Shown piece by piece: positions 1 to 8,578 of a stretch of DNA of 64,000 nt. The translations under genes and the position numbers were made by a program. The stretch is taken from contig NZ_BMMM01000022.1 of the NCBI RefSeq assembly GCF_014645835.1, positions 1-64,000 on the forward strand, in the 5' to 3' direction. Each line of letters starts with the position of its first letter. The stretch's first letter is position 1. The notes under the pieces are model-generated. The model saw nothing but the letters and a program-made list of their open reading frames with translations, had not been told where the DNA came from and did no database searches. Source of the stretch: Streptomyces albiflavescens (lineage in GTDB: Bacteria > Actinomycetota > Actinomycetes > Streptomycetales > Streptomycetaceae).

Positions 1-1
1 C

Positions 2-121
2 GGCAGCGACATCCTCAACCCCGACCCCATCAAACCCGAACCCACCGCCGCCCACGGCCGCCCCGCCAGCATCCAACTCACCCTGCCGCCACTCGCCACC
101 GTCTGGCTCCGCCCCGCCTAG
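2..121 (+). CDS. glgB: C-terminal end of a 1,4-alpha-glucan branching enzyme (partial)
   Basis: Only the last 39 codons are inside the window, ending at a TAG stop. The translated tail contains HGRPASIQLTLPPLATVWLR, which looks like the C-terminal beta-sandwich of actinobacterial GH13 glycogen branching enzymes (GlgB), where the HGRP...LPPLATV pattern is typical. The enzyme makes alpha-1,6 branches in glycogen in the cytoplasm. The catalytic domain lies upstream of base 1, so this call rests on a short tail only. Confidence 0.65.
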   Translation, partial: GSDILNPDPIKPEPTAAHGRPASIQLTLPPLATVWLRPA

Positions 122-159
122 GCATCTTTCGCCCCCTCCGCCCCTGCCTCCTGCTACGG

Positions 160-687
160 TCACGCGTCGCGGCGCTGCTCCTGAACGGCCTTCATGAGGT
201 CCTCGATGGCTGACTGGGTGTCGCGTTCACTCCCGTCATCGATCGCTTCCAGAGCGGCGGCCGCCGCCTCACGAACGGGGTGGGGAAGCCCGTCGGCGGC
301 TGTGAGGCGGTAGGCGGCCGTACGGCGCGCCCTGCGCTCGGCGGCGTCTACTGCGTCGGGGCCGGACAGCGGAAAGACAGAGGCCCTGTATGCGGATATC
401 CCCAGCACCATCATGTCCGCGATTCCGTCGGCGTACCCAAGCGCGGCTGCCTTCCCCTGACCTTCTCGAATGGTTGCGATCATTCGACGGCGGGACAGGA
501 TCGTGCCCACGGCGGCGCCGCCTCCCAGGGAAAGGGCGCAGGTGACGGCGAGGAACGGCCCGTCCCAGGCGAAGCCGGTGAATCCTCCGAGGACCGCGAG
601 CGCGACGGTCCATGCGGCCGCTGTCCGGGAGCTGATGTGCTCGGGTGTGGTGTCCATGGTGGCAGTGTCCCAGCCGGTATCGACCAC
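160..687 (-). CDS. small two-helix membrane protein of unknown function
   Basis: A 175-residue protein that I do not recognise. Two adjacent hydrophobic stretches at about residues 24-42 and 43-64 form a helical hairpin, followed by an Arg-rich cytoplasmic-looking segment (SRRRM) and a soluble, Ala/Arg-rich, probably helical C-terminal part. A second Met at residue 11 (base 657) is a plausible alternative start. It stands alone between the glgB tail and the IS607 element, on the opposite strand to both, so context gives no hint of function. Confidence 0.6.
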   Translation of the reverse strand: MVDTGWDTATMDTTPEHISSRTAAAWTVALAVLGGFTGFAWDGPFLAVTCALSLGGGAAVGTILSRRRMIATIREGQGKAAALGYADGIADMMVLGISAYRASVFPLSGPDAVDAAERRARRTAAYRLTAADGLPHPVREAAAAALEAIDDGSERDTQSAIEDLMKAVQEQRRDA

Positions 688-828
688 ACCGGCACGGGGT
701 GGACCGCCGGCCCAGGACCTGGATGCGGCACGGCGCCTCCTCCCCGCAGAACAGGCCTACCCAGTGCCCCACGGAGGCTCACCAACTTCATTAGTCATCC
801 CTAGTGTTGTGCACGTATGGTTGCGGGC

Positions 829-1455
829 ATGGAGTTGCTGCGTATGTCCAAGGCTGCGAAGCGTCTCGGGATACACCCGATGACGCTTCGTCAGTGGGCG
901 TTGGACGGCAAGATCCCCTTCACGTGGGTCGGTCGTGAGCGCCGGTTCTCCTCGGTTGATGTGGAGAACATGAAGCGTGGCAGTGACTCTTCAACTTCGC
1001 GCCCGCGTCTGGAGTTGCTGTATGTGCGCGTGTCCGGCTCGTCGGGGCAGGAGTCCTCGTTGGAGGCGCAGGAGGCCGAGCTGCGGGCCGTCTCGACGGG
1101 CGAGATCGTCAAGGTCGTCCGGGATCGTGGCTCGGGCCTGAAGGAGAACCGGCCCGGTTTGAACCGGGTGTTGGCGATGGTGGCTGACGGCTCAGTCACT
1201 GTCGTGCGCGTCACGCATGAGGACCGGCTGGCCCGGTTCGGTGTGAGCTGGCTCAAGCGGTTGTGCGCCGTGTACGGGGTCACCGTGGAGGTGTTGCACC
1301 CCAAGAAGCTCGGCGGCCGGGATGAGCTGCTGGAGGATTTTGTCTCTCTGGTGACGACGTTCGCCGGGCGCTTGTATGGGATGCGTAGTACGGAGAACCG
1401 CAAGCGGCTGCTGGCCGAGTCCGGTCAGTGCGGCGACGAAGGCGGGGCTTGGTGA
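829..1455 (+). CDS. tnpA: IS607-family serine recombinase TnpA
   Basis: This 208-residue transposase has the IS607 layout. An N-terminal MerR-like winged helix-turn-helix (MSKAAKRLGIHPMTLRQWAL) is followed by a small serine-recombinase domain starting at YVRVSGSSGQE, which should carry the nucleophilic serine, and then LEAQ, DRGSGL and EDRLARFG motifs of the resolvase fold. IS607 TnpA inserts the element by strand exchange without target duplication. An in-frame ATG at 817 is also possible. Its TGA stop overlaps the GTG start of tnpB by 4 bp, so the two are probably translationally coupled. Confidence 0.88.
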   Translation: MELLRMSKAAKRLGIHPMTLRQWALDGKIPFTWVGRERRFSSVDVENMKRGSDSSTSRPRLELLYVRVSGSSGQESSLEAQEAELRAVSTGEIVKVVRDRGSGLKENRPGLNRVLAMVADGSVTVVRVTHEDRLARFGVSWLKRLCAVYGVTVEVLHPKKLGGRDELLEDFVSLVTTFAGRLYGMRSTENRKRLLAESGQCGDEGGAW

Positions 1456-3407
1456 GCCGGAAGCTGCCCCTGGCTGACGGCGAGACCTGCCGCACCGCCT
1501 GCGCCCGCGCCCTGATCCGGTCGGGCGTGGATGAGAAGACCGGCGAAGTCCTCACCTGCGCCGCTCTGGCGGAACGGGTGGGCTGGTGTGCTGACCTCGT
1601 GGCCGGGATGAGCGGCGCGCTGCTGGCCGGACACTGGAATACCACCGACGTGGATGCGCTGGCCGGCGGACAGGACCCGGGCGGCCGGAAGCTGCCGTCG
1701 AACGCGTGGATGGCACTGCGCCGTCTGGGCTGGACGGTCTCCCGCGAGGTGAAGGTCAATGATCGGATCGTGCGCATGGCCCAGGAGCAGGCGGGTCGTG
1801 CACTGCGGTCGGTGAAGTGGCGCGCCGATCTGGTGGCCGGTGTGCTGGCCGTCTGGCCCGAAGACCCGAAGAAGCGTATCGGCGAGGAGTGGGACGCGGT
1901 GCGTGCCGCGATACCGGGCGGCGAGCACCTGCCGTCCAGCATCATCCGTTCCCGCACCCGGCAGATCACCTCCTTCGAGCGCAACCACGGCCGTCGCCCC
2001 ATCGACGTGTTCGAGCTGGAGCCCACACCGCGTGTGGCCCGCATGTTGCTCCTCGCCGCCTGCGACGGGCAGCAGGCCACCATCGAACGGTCCGCGACCG
2101 AGCCGACGAAGGCCCTGCTGCGGCTGCAACTCCCCACTCGGCCAAGCCCGCAGACATACCGTGACTGGACCTGGGTCGAGTGCTCGATCACGCTGCCGCC
2201 CACGGTTGCGGCGAACGGGGTGATCCACCTGCCCACCCTGCGCATCGCGGGCGGGAAGGTACGCGCCGATCTCGCCTACACCCACCCCGTGCCCAAGATC
2301 CAGCGCACCGGCCACACGGTCGCGCTCGGCGTGGACTGGGGCCTGAACACCCTTCTCAGCGCGGGTGCGGCCCGGCTGCACGACGAGGGACAGATCACCG
2401 ATCTCGGGGCGGGCGCGCAGTTCCGGGCCGCTGGTGTGCTGGCCAAGCAGTACCGGCTGCGTCGAATCTCGGAGCGTCTGCACGCCAAGACCGACCACTA
2501 CGACCGGCTCGCCGACCCCTCCTTGGACAGCAGGGCGGCGACCCTGGCGCAGGAGATCCGGCGCGTCTCGGCGCTCCGCTCGAACCTCAATGACGCGTTG
2601 GCATGCTCTGCCGCCCGCTGGGCCGTGGACCAAGCTGTCGCGGCCAGGGCCACGGTCATCTACCTGGAAGACCTGCGGTCGATGGAAGCCGGTGGCATGG
2701 GCCGCACCCAGAACACCCGCCTCTCGCAGACGGTGCGCGGGCAGATCGCCGACCACATACGCCACCTTGCCGCCGAAGTCGGTATAGCCGTGGTTACTGT
2801 GCCGCCGCGCAACACCTCCAAGCACTGCCCCGCGTGTCTGACCTCGCTCCGCCACCGCAAGGCACCGGACCGGCCCACCGTGCCGGGCTGGAAGTGGGCC
2901 ATCTGCCCCGGATGCGGCTGGCAGGGCGACCGGGACCAGGGCGCCTGGCGACGTATTGCCGCACGCGGCCTCGCTCACCAGACCAAGACCGTTGTGGACC
3001 GCACGAGCGGCGCCATGGTGATCCGCGCCGTGGTGGACGCGATGGAAGCCAAGTCCGTCATCACGGCCACCCCGAAGACCCACCGGACGGACCGGTCGAA
3101 GACCGGCCCCACCCGGCCAAGAACCAACCGCCTCACGCCCGGGCGACGTGAGGTTCCCTCCCCGACGCGGCCCCTCGGCCGTGCCGGTCAGCGTCCGGAG
3201 GGACACGCACCAACGGACCGGACCCGGCTGCCCCGCGCAGCCCACCGGCACCAGAGCGTGACCACGATCAGCACACCCACCACCAGCCGACACCGGCCAC
3301 GCGGAGCAGCACTGGGCGCGGGATTCCATCTCCACGCTCACGCTTCCCCGCCCAGGTGGGCACAACCCGCACCGAATCTTACGGTCCGCATGGGATCGCT
3401 TAGCTGA
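1452..3407 (+). CDS. tnpB: TnpB RNA-guided nuclease of an IS607-type element
   Basis: OrfB/TnpB family, 651 codons from the GTG that overlaps the tnpA stop. RuvC-like catalytic residues are visible: Asp295 in GVDWG, Glu406 in YLEDLRS, and Asp493/Asp495 in GDRDQGA. Between the second and third lies a zinc ribbon, CPAC (459-462) and CPGC (485-488). TnpB proteins use a transposon-end omega RNA to cut DNA and help retain the element. At 651 residues it is longer than the usual 400-500. The last ~145 residues after the zinc ribbon and its helix are Arg/Pro/Thr-rich and lack obvious fold signals, which suggests that this DNA serves the omega RNA and right end rather than a protein domain. Confidence 0.88.
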   Translation: MSRKLPLADGETCRTACARALIRSGVDEKTGEVLTCAALAERVGWCADLVAGMSGALLAGHWNTTDVDALAGGQDPGGRKLPSNAWMALRRLGWTVSREVKVNDRIVRMAQEQAGRALRSVKWRADLVAGVLAVWPEDPKKRIGEEWDAVRAAIPGGEHLPSSIIRSRTRQITSFERNHGRRPIDVFELEPTPRVARMLLLAACDGQQATIERSATEPTKALLRLQLPTRPSPQTYRDWTWVECSITLPPTVAANGVIHLPTLRIAGGKVRADLAYTHPVPKIQRTGHTVALGVDWGLNTLLSAGAARLHDEGQITDLGAGAQFRAAGVLAKQYRLRRISERLHAKTDHYDRLADPSLDSRAATLAQEIRRVSALRSNLNDALACSAARWAVDQAVAARATVIYLEDLRSMEAGGMGRTQNTRLSQTVRGQIADHIRHLAAEVGIAVVTVPPRNTSKHCPACLTSLRHRKAPDRPTVPGWKWAICPGCGWQGDRDQGAWRRIAARGLAHQTKTVVDRTSGAMVIRAVVDAMEAKSVITATPKTHRTDRSKTGPTRPRTNRLTPGRREVPSPTRPLGRAGQRPEGHAPTDRTRLPRAAHRHQSVTTISTPTTSRHRPRGAALGAGFHLHAHASPPRWAQPAPNLTVRMGSLS

Positions 3408-3445
3408 TCAGAGACGCTTGGACCACTTGCACCCGTGAGCTGCCA

Positions 3446-3470
3446 CCCCTTGAGATGAGCTCTCAAGGGG
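3446..3470. terminator. 10-bp hairpin between tnpB and the convergent aminopeptidase gene
   Basis: CCCCTTGAGA and TCTCAAGGGG form a perfect 10-bp stem with a 5-nt loop, 13 bp downstream of the minus-strand aminopeptidase stop. The simplest reading is a transcription terminator for that gene, although there is no clear U-run. The alternative is a structure of the IS607 right end. Confidence 0.55.
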
Positions 3471-3482
3471 CGCGAAAGACCC

Positions 3483-4910
3483 TCAGGGCGACGTCGGCTT
3501 GCCTGCCGTGGCGATCCATGTGTGGAACAGAGCGCCGAGTTCCTTCCCGGACTCGCGTTCGGAGAGGCGGATGAACTGGGCCGTGGTCCCGTGACCGTCA
3601 CGGTGCTCTGCGGCCCAGGCACGCAGGATGCGGAAGAACACGGGATCGCCAACGGCCGTACGCAGCTTGTGCAGGGCCATGGCCCCCCGTGAGTAGACAG
3701 GCGTGTCGAAGATGTGCGCCCCGCTGCCGGGATCGGCGGGAGGGAACGCCCACAGATCGCTGCTCGCCGGACTGGCGTACAGGGCGTCGAAGGTCTTCTG
3801 CGCGCTCCTGCCGCCGTGTTGCTCGGCATAGAGCCACTCGGCATACGTCGCGAAGCCTTCGTTGAGCCAGATGTCCTTCCAAGCGGTGAGGGTGACGGAG
3901 TCCCCGAACCACTGGTGGGCATTTTCATGGACGAGGGTGCTCAGGTCCGGGGCCGAGTCGTAGACCGGCCGAGTCTGGGTCTCCAGGGCGTAGCCGACCT
4001 GGGGTGCCCGGTCGACGATGGACCCGGCGGCTCGGAACGGGTAGGGGCCGAAGACCTTGCTCTCCCAGGCGAGTACGGAAGGCAGCTTCTTCAGGACCGG
4101 CGCGGCGGCGGCCGCCTCTCGCGGGTCGACGGCGTTGTAGACCTTGAGGCCGTCCGGGGTGGTGTACTGCTCGACCTTGAACTTTCCTACGGTCGCCGTG
4201 GCCAGGTAGGCCGCCATGGGTTCGGACTGCCGCCAGCGGAAGGTGGTACGGCCGTGGGCGGTCCGCTGCCCGAGAAGGAGGCCGTTGGCGACGGCGGTGC
4301 GCCCCTCGGGGACGGTGAGCGTGAAGTCGTACGACGCCTTGTCCTTGGGGTGGCTGTTGGCGGGGAACCAGGTCATGGCGCCCTGCGGTTCGCCCGCCAC
4401 GAACGCGCCGTCGTCGGTGGGAATCCACCCGTCGAGGGAGCCGTCGGGATCGGTGACCGGTTTGGGCGTGCCGGAGTAGGTGACGGTGACGCGGAACTTC
4501 TGCCCCTCGCACAGGGCGTGCCGTGGGGTGACCACGAGTTCCTGTCCGTCGCGGCGGAACGCCGCCTTCGCGTGGTCGACGGTGACGCCCCTGACCTTCA
4601 GCCCCTTGAAGTCGAGGTCGAAGCGGGTCAGTCGCTGCGTGGCCCGGGCGGTGATGACGGCCTTGCCGTCCAAGTGGCGGCTCTGCGGGTCGTATCCGAG
4701 CGTCAGGTCGTAATGGTGCACGTCGTAGCCGCCGTTGCCCGCGAGGGGGAAGTACGGGTCTCCCGCGCCGGAGGAGCCAACCGTCCGGGCCGTGGCCGGT
4801 CCGGCCGCGGCGAGCAGGGCCGCGAGTGCGACGGGGACTGCGGCGACAACGGCTTCTCGGCGAAGGACAGTTGTGCGTCTGGCGGCGACCTGCTTCATGC
4901 GTGGCGTCAC
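3483..4910 (-). CDS. secreted M1-family zinc metallopeptidase (aminopeptidase)
   Basis: A 475-residue gluzincin. The N-terminus has a basic region and a long hydrophobic Ala/Val segment ending near ATARTVG, a Sec-type signal peptide. The zinc site is HENAHQWFGD (His328, Glu329, His332) with the third ligand Glu351 in NEGFATYAEW, the M1 signature. GYALETQTRP (about 306-315) stands in for the usual GxMEN exopeptidase motif. It is shorter than full M1 aminopeptidases (about 850 residues), as is common for the short secreted Streptomyces members, which lack the large C-terminal helical domain. The GTG start has a strong GGAGGAG ribosome site. It probably trims peptides outside the cell. Confidence 0.9.
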   Translation of the reverse strand: MTPRMKQVAARRTTVLRREAVVAAVPVALAALLAAAGPATARTVGSSGAGDPYFPLAGNGGYDVHHYDLTLGYDPQSRHLDGKAVITARATQRLTRFDLDFKGLKVRGVTVDHAKAAFRRDGQELVVTPRHALCEGQKFRVTVTYSGTPKPVTDPDGSLDGWIPTDDGAFVAGEPQGAMTWFPANSHPKDKASYDFTLTVPEGRTAVANGLLLGQRTAHGRTTFRWRQSEPMAAYLATATVGKFKVEQYTTPDGLKVYNAVDPREAAAAAPVLKKLPSVLAWESKVFGPYPFRAAGSIVDRAPQVGYALETQTRPVYDSAPDLSTLVHENAHQWFGDSVTLTAWKDIWLNEGFATYAEWLYAEQHGGRSAQKTFDALYASPASSDLWAFPPADPGSGAHIFDTPVYSRGAMALHKLRTAVGDPVFFRILRAWAAEHRDGHGTTAQFIRLSERESGKELGALFHTWIATAGKPTSP

Positions 4911-5279
4911 GTTCGCTCCTCCGATCGATGGAGTTCACTCACGGATCATGGGCAAGCACTCGTAGGCCAGTGAAGGTCATTCACGGGTCGACGGTGATCA
5001 CGCGCGCTCAGCCTATGAGCCCCCTCGCCCCACGACGCCCTCAATCAGGTCAAGTTACGCCGAGCCTGGATCACGGCCGCCCCTCAGACGGCTCTGCCGT
5101 CATGCCCGGGCGGCGGCCAGGCGTGCTCCCCCTGCCCTCCGCCGGACCCGTGCCCACACCCCCGGCCAGGTGCGTCAGGAGCTCCCGGTCTCGAAACCCA
5201 CACCCCCTGGCCGTAGACCCCGACATCGTGGTGAAGTGCGTCCACGCCCCGGCCCCGTACACCGCAGAGGAGCACTCTC
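4911..5279. other. divergent intergenic region, no gene recognised
   Basis: This 369-bp gap separates the divergent aminopeptidase and Gfo/Idh genes and must hold both promoters. Apart from the two ribosome sites (GGAGGAG next to 4911, AGAGGAG just before 5280) I could not find a convincing -35/-10 pair or operator. Open frames here lack coding character. Confidence 0.4.
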
Positions 5280-6173
5280 GTGACCAACACCTTGCAGGCC
5301 TGGCCCCATCCACCGGTCAGGGTCGGGCTCGTCGGTGCGGGTCCATGGGCGCGCGCCGTGCACGCGCGCGTGCTCGCCGCGGGGCCCGAGACGCTGCTGA
5401 CCTCGGTGTGGGCCCGCCGCCCCGAGGCGGCCCGCGAAACGGCGGTGCCCTACGCTGCCGCCGTCGCCGCGACTTTCGAGGAACTGCTCGACGACTGCGA
5501 GGCGGTCGCCTTCGCGGTTCCGCCGGCCGTGCAGGCGGAGTTGGCGGCGCGTGCCGCGAAGGCGGGCAAGGCATTGCTCCTGGAGAAGCCGATCGCGCTG
5601 GACCTGCTGTCGGCACAACGCCTCGTGGACGCCGTCGATGCCGCAGGCGTCGTCTCGCAGCTGGTCCTGACGAACCGCTACCACCCGGTCACCCGGGAGT
5701 TCCTGAAGGCCGCGCAGCGCGTCGACCACGTGGGGGCGCGGTCCTGCTGTCTGAGCGGCGCTTTTCTGGGCGGCGACTTCGCGACCCCGTGGCGCCTCGA
5801 ACACGGCGCTCTGCTGGACCTGGGGCCGCACATTCTGGATCTGCTGGACGCGGCCCTTGGGCCCATCGTCCGTGTGCGCGGCGCCGGAGACGTACGTCGC
5901 TGGATCGAGCTCACCTGCGAACACGAGAGCGGCGCCGTGAGCCAGGCGTCCCTGTCGGGATCGGTCGAGCTCGAGCGCGGCATCACGCGGGTCGAGTTGT
6001 TCGGCCGGCACCCCGAGCTCGTGTTCGACAGCGGTGCACTCGACCACGAGGAGTCCTGGCCGGTGCTGCGCCGGGAGTTCGCCACCGCCGTACGGACGGG
6101 ACAGTCGGGCACGCTCGATGCCCGGCGGGGACTGTATCTGCAGACCCTCATGGCCGAAGCTTTGGAGAGTTAG
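5280..6173 (+). CDS. Gfo/Idh/MocA-family NAD(P)-dependent oxidoreductase
   Basis: A 297-residue protein with an N-terminal Rossmann fold (VGLVGAGPWARAVHARVLAA, GxGxxG-type) and the family's diagnostic EKPIAL motif near residue 100, whose Lys is catalytic. The C-terminal alpha/beta domain includes GALLDLGPHILDLLDAALG, the usual region ending in a His. Family members oxidise or reduce sugars, inositols or related polyols; the substrate cannot be told here. The start is GTG with an AGAGGAG ribosome site. It stands upstream of, and 85 bp from, the DNA ligase gene, with no evident functional link. Confidence 0.85.
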   Translation: MTNTLQAWPHPPVRVGLVGAGPWARAVHARVLAAGPETLLTSVWARRPEAARETAVPYAAAVAATFEELLDDCEAVAFAVPPAVQAELAARAAKAGKALLLEKPIALDLLSAQRLVDAVDAAGVVSQLVLTNRYHPVTREFLKAAQRVDHVGARSCCLSGAFLGGDFATPWRLEHGALLDLGPHILDLLDAALGPIVRVRGAGDVRRWIELTCEHESGAVSQASLSGSVELERGITRVELFGRHPELVFDSGALDHEESWPVLRREFATAVRTGQSGTLDARRGLYLQTLMAEALES

Positions 6174-6258
6174 GGCACTCTGCCGGAACACGAGGCCGTT
6201 CAGGCGAAACGGCGTGCCGGGGAGCGTGGGCATCCCTGGGAGTGTCGACAACACAGCT

Positions 6259-7224
6259 GTGAGACTGCCGCTGATCGCTCCCATGCTCGCCACACCCGGC
6301 ACCCTGCCGCCTGCCGGGCAGGACATGCGCTGGTCGTACGAGACGAAGCACGACGGGCAGCGTGCCGTGGTCTACCTGCCCGGCGACGGAAGTGTGTTGC
6401 TGCGTGCCCGGTCGGGGGAGGACATCACCGCCGCGTATCCCGAACTCCGTTCCCTGGGCGGTGTTCTCGGCACGACCCCGGCGATCCTCGACGGCGAGAT
6501 CCTGGTCCTCGACGAGCAGGGGCGGGGCGACTTCCAGCTCCTGCAGTCCCGTATGGGGCTGGCCCGGTCTCCGGGCAAGGCCGCTCGTCGTGCGGCGGAG
6601 GCGCCCGCGCATCTCGTGGTGTTCGACGTCATGTACCTGCGGGGCGATCTGACGAGTCTGCGCTACACGCGCCGGCGGCAGGAGTTGGAGGGGCTCGCGC
6701 TCAGCGGTCCCTCCTGGTCAACGCCGTCCGCGCTCGTCGGTCATGGGGAGCTGGCCCTGCGGGCGTCTCGCGAAAGCGGCCTTGAGGGGCTGGTCTGCAA
6801 GCGTCTGGACTCGGTGTACGAGCCCGGGGTGCGCTCGCGCGCCTGGATCAAGATCCGCAACGTACGCACGGTGGACGTCATCGTCGGCGGCTGGGTTCCT
6901 GGCAAGGGGCGCCTGTCCGGGCTGCCCGGCGCCGTACTCGTGGGACAGCGTGAGGCGGGGCGGTTGCGCTACGTCGGGAGCGTGGGGACCGGCTGGAGCG
7001 AGGTCGAGCGAGCGGAACTCGCCCAACTCCTGCGGGCCGCCGAGACCGACCGCTGCCCCTTCGACAAGGTCCCGCGCGTGGCCGGAGCGCAGTGGGTCCT
7101 GCCCCGACTGGTCGGCGAGGTCCGGTACAGCACGCGCACCCGGGCCGGGCTGCTGCGCCAGCCGTCGTGGCTGCGCCTGCGCCCCGACCTGGCCCCCGAG
7201 GACTCCGCGGCGGACCTGCCCTAG
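6259..7224 (+). CDS. ligC: stand-alone ATP-dependent DNA ligase (LigD ligase-domain type)
   Basis: About 321 residues. Motif I is YETKHDGQR with nucleophilic Lys30 that becomes adenylated; DGEILVLD is motif III, LVVFDVMYL motif IIIa, LEGLVCKR motif IV and AWIKIR motif V. A C-terminal OB-fold follows (about residues 205-305). It corresponds to the ligase module of LigD without the polymerase and nuclease modules, like mycobacterial LigC. Such ligases act in base-excision or alternative end-joining repair. No ku or polymerase gene is adjacent. The GTG at 6259 (VRLPLIAPML) was chosen because homologous ligases begin right before this motif; 6226 is another in-frame GTG. Confidence 0.85.
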   Translation: MRLPLIAPMLATPGTLPPAGQDMRWSYETKHDGQRAVVYLPGDGSVLLRARSGEDITAAYPELRSLGGVLGTTPAILDGEILVLDEQGRGDFQLLQSRMGLARSPGKAARRAAEAPAHLVVFDVMYLRGDLTSLRYTRRRQELEGLALSGPSWSTPSALVGHGELALRASRESGLEGLVCKRLDSVYEPGVRSRAWIKIRNVRTVDVIVGGWVPGKGRLSGLPGAVLVGQREAGRLRYVGSVGTGWSEVERAELAQLLRAAETDRCPFDKVPRVAGAQWVLPRLVGEVRYSTRTRAGLLRQPSWLRLRPDLAPEDSAADLP

Positions 7225-7232
7225 CGCATACG

Positions 7233-7260
7233 ACATGACCGCCCCGGAGGGCGGTCATGT
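7233..7260. terminator. 11-bp hairpin terminator between convergent genes
   Basis: ACATGACCGCC pairs perfectly with GGCGGTCATGT across a 6-nt loop. It sits 9 bp after the DNA ligase stop and just beyond the end of the convergent DUF6479 gene, so it can terminate both transcripts. Confidence 0.7.
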
Positions 7261-7275
7261 CCTGCCGCGGCCCCG

Positions 7276-7644
7276 TTACGTCCTTCCGGGACCGCCGCTG
7301 CCGAAGGACCCGCTGGATCCGGGGACCCAGCGCTTGCGATGCTGGTCGTCGGCGTGCCTGCTCCCCGCGGCATGGAGGTTGTACGGCATCAGCCGCTCGC
7401 TCTCGTCCGCGGCGAGCGGTACTTCGTCGGGTTCCCGCACCTCCCGTTCCTCATGGACTGCTCCGGTATCGGGCAGCCTGGGCTGCTCCTCCGGAAGGGG
7501 CGGGGGCAACTCCTTGCTCCGCACCCTGATGCCCAGCAAGACGGCCCAGACCAGCGCACCCGCGATGAAGAGGCCACCGACAAAAGCGGCGACCGCGTTG
7601 ACCGTCGAGTTCGCTGCGATCAGTTCATAGGTCGCGGTGTTCAT
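7276..7644 (-). CDS. small single-pass membrane protein (DUF6479-like)
   Basis: A 122-residue protein with one transmembrane helix at about residues 16-42 (AVAAFVGGLFIAGALVWAVL), then a polar, Pro/Glu/Arg-rich tail ending in a Gly/Ser-rich segment. The start MNTATYELIAANSTVNAV and the overall design match a small Streptomyces family known as DUF6479, of unknown function. The tail is probably cytoplasmic, given the Arg residues right after the helix. There is no operon partner: it is convergent with the ligase gene and 78 bp downstream of the methyltransferase on the same strand. Confidence 0.65.
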   Translation of the reverse strand: MNTATYELIAANSTVNAVAAFVGGLFIAGALVWAVLLGIRVRSKELPPPLPEEQPRLPDTGAVHEEREVREPDEVPLAADESERLMPYNLHAAGSRHADDQHRKRWVPGSSGSFGSGGPGRT

Positions 7645-7722
7645 GGTGCTCGTGTACCCCCAATACCTGGGGAAACCTGAGTGGTGTCTCCGTCAGCGAC
7701 GGCCCATCCATTGTATTCCGGT

Positions 7723-8550
7723 TCATTCCGGACGGTGTGCCACAGCTCCGAACATAGTTACGGACATGTGCAGGGCGCCTTGGGCGGAGGCCTCGGTGAG
7801 GTCCGCGTACAGGCGGTCGCGCTGGGCCTCGGTGATGAGGTCACGGCGTACCGCCGACTCGCCCAGCATGCGGATCAGCGGCCAGGCGACCGATGTGTGG
7901 TCCTGCAGCAGCGCCTGCGATCCCCGGTCGTCGATCACCAGACCGGCCGCCGTCAGCCGACCGACGAGCTTGCGTCCGGAGTACGGGTCCGCGGCCGCGG
8001 ACAGCGCGCCGGAGGTGAGGCCCGCGACGGTCTCGGGGTCGCCGGGGTGCAGGATCGTGGTCGCCCAGTCGGTGTCCAGCAGGGCGACCCGCCCGCCGGG
8101 GCGCAGCACGCGCGCGATCTCGGCGACGGCCTTCTCCGGTTCGAGGAGATGCTGGAGCACCCGTTCGCACCACACCACGTCGACGGAGGAGTCGGGCACG
8201 GGCAGGGTGAGCGCGTCGCCGTCCACGAAGCCGGCCGCGCTGCCGGCCTCGGCCGCCCGCTGTCCGGCCACGGCACGCAGCCCGGGGTTCGGCTCGATCC
8301 CGAGTGCCTCGCCCCGGGGAGCCACGGCGGCCGCCAGCTGCCGGGTCTGCGATCCGGTGCCGGAGCCGATGTCGATCGCCCGTTCCCCCGGCCGTGCGGC
8401 CAGCGCCGCATGCGCCCACGCCCGCAATCGTCGTACGCCGTCATTGACGTCCTGCGCGTCGAGCGCTGCCGCCAGCCGTGCGACGCCCTCGGCGGAGATG
8501 TTCCGCGCATGGAAGGGCGAGGTAGGTCGTGTGTCCCCCATGCCGGTCAC
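7723..8550 (-). CDS. class I SAM-dependent methyltransferase
   Basis: A 275-residue protein with the SAM-binding motif I AIDIGSGTGSQT (about residues 58-69), an acidic residue ending the second strand (GIEPN), the DGDALTLPVPDSSVDVVWC post-motif region, and the RVLRPGGRVALLD motif III-like segment. This is the Methyltransf_11/UbiE-like fold used on small molecules. The substrate is unknown. The start could be Met1 or Met4. It is followed on the same strand by a DUF6479 gene and preceded by an MFS exporter gene 28 bp away, so methylation and export of one compound is conceivable but unproven. Confidence 0.82.
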   Translation of the reverse strand: MTGMGDTRPTSPFHARNISAEGVARLAAALDAQDVNDGVRRLRAWAHAALAARPGERAIDIGSGTGSQTRQLAAAVAPRGEALGIEPNPGLRAVAGQRAAEAGSAAGFVDGDALTLPVPDSSVDVVWCERVLQHLLEPEKAVAEIARVLRPGGRVALLDTDWATTILHPGDPETVAGLTSGALSAAADPYSGRKLVGRLTAAGLVIDDRGSQALLQDHTSVAWPLIRMLGESAVRRDLITEAQRDRLYADLTEASAQGALHMSVTMFGAVAHRPE

Positions 8551-8578
8551 TCTAGAGCCGGCACGGCCGCCTTCGGAG

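Noticed and set aside
3446..3470. Hairpin read as the conserved end of the IS607 omega RNA
   Set aside because: Its position 13 bp after the aminopeptidase stop fits a simple terminator, and I cannot define the element's right end. I kept it as a terminator with the other reading noted.
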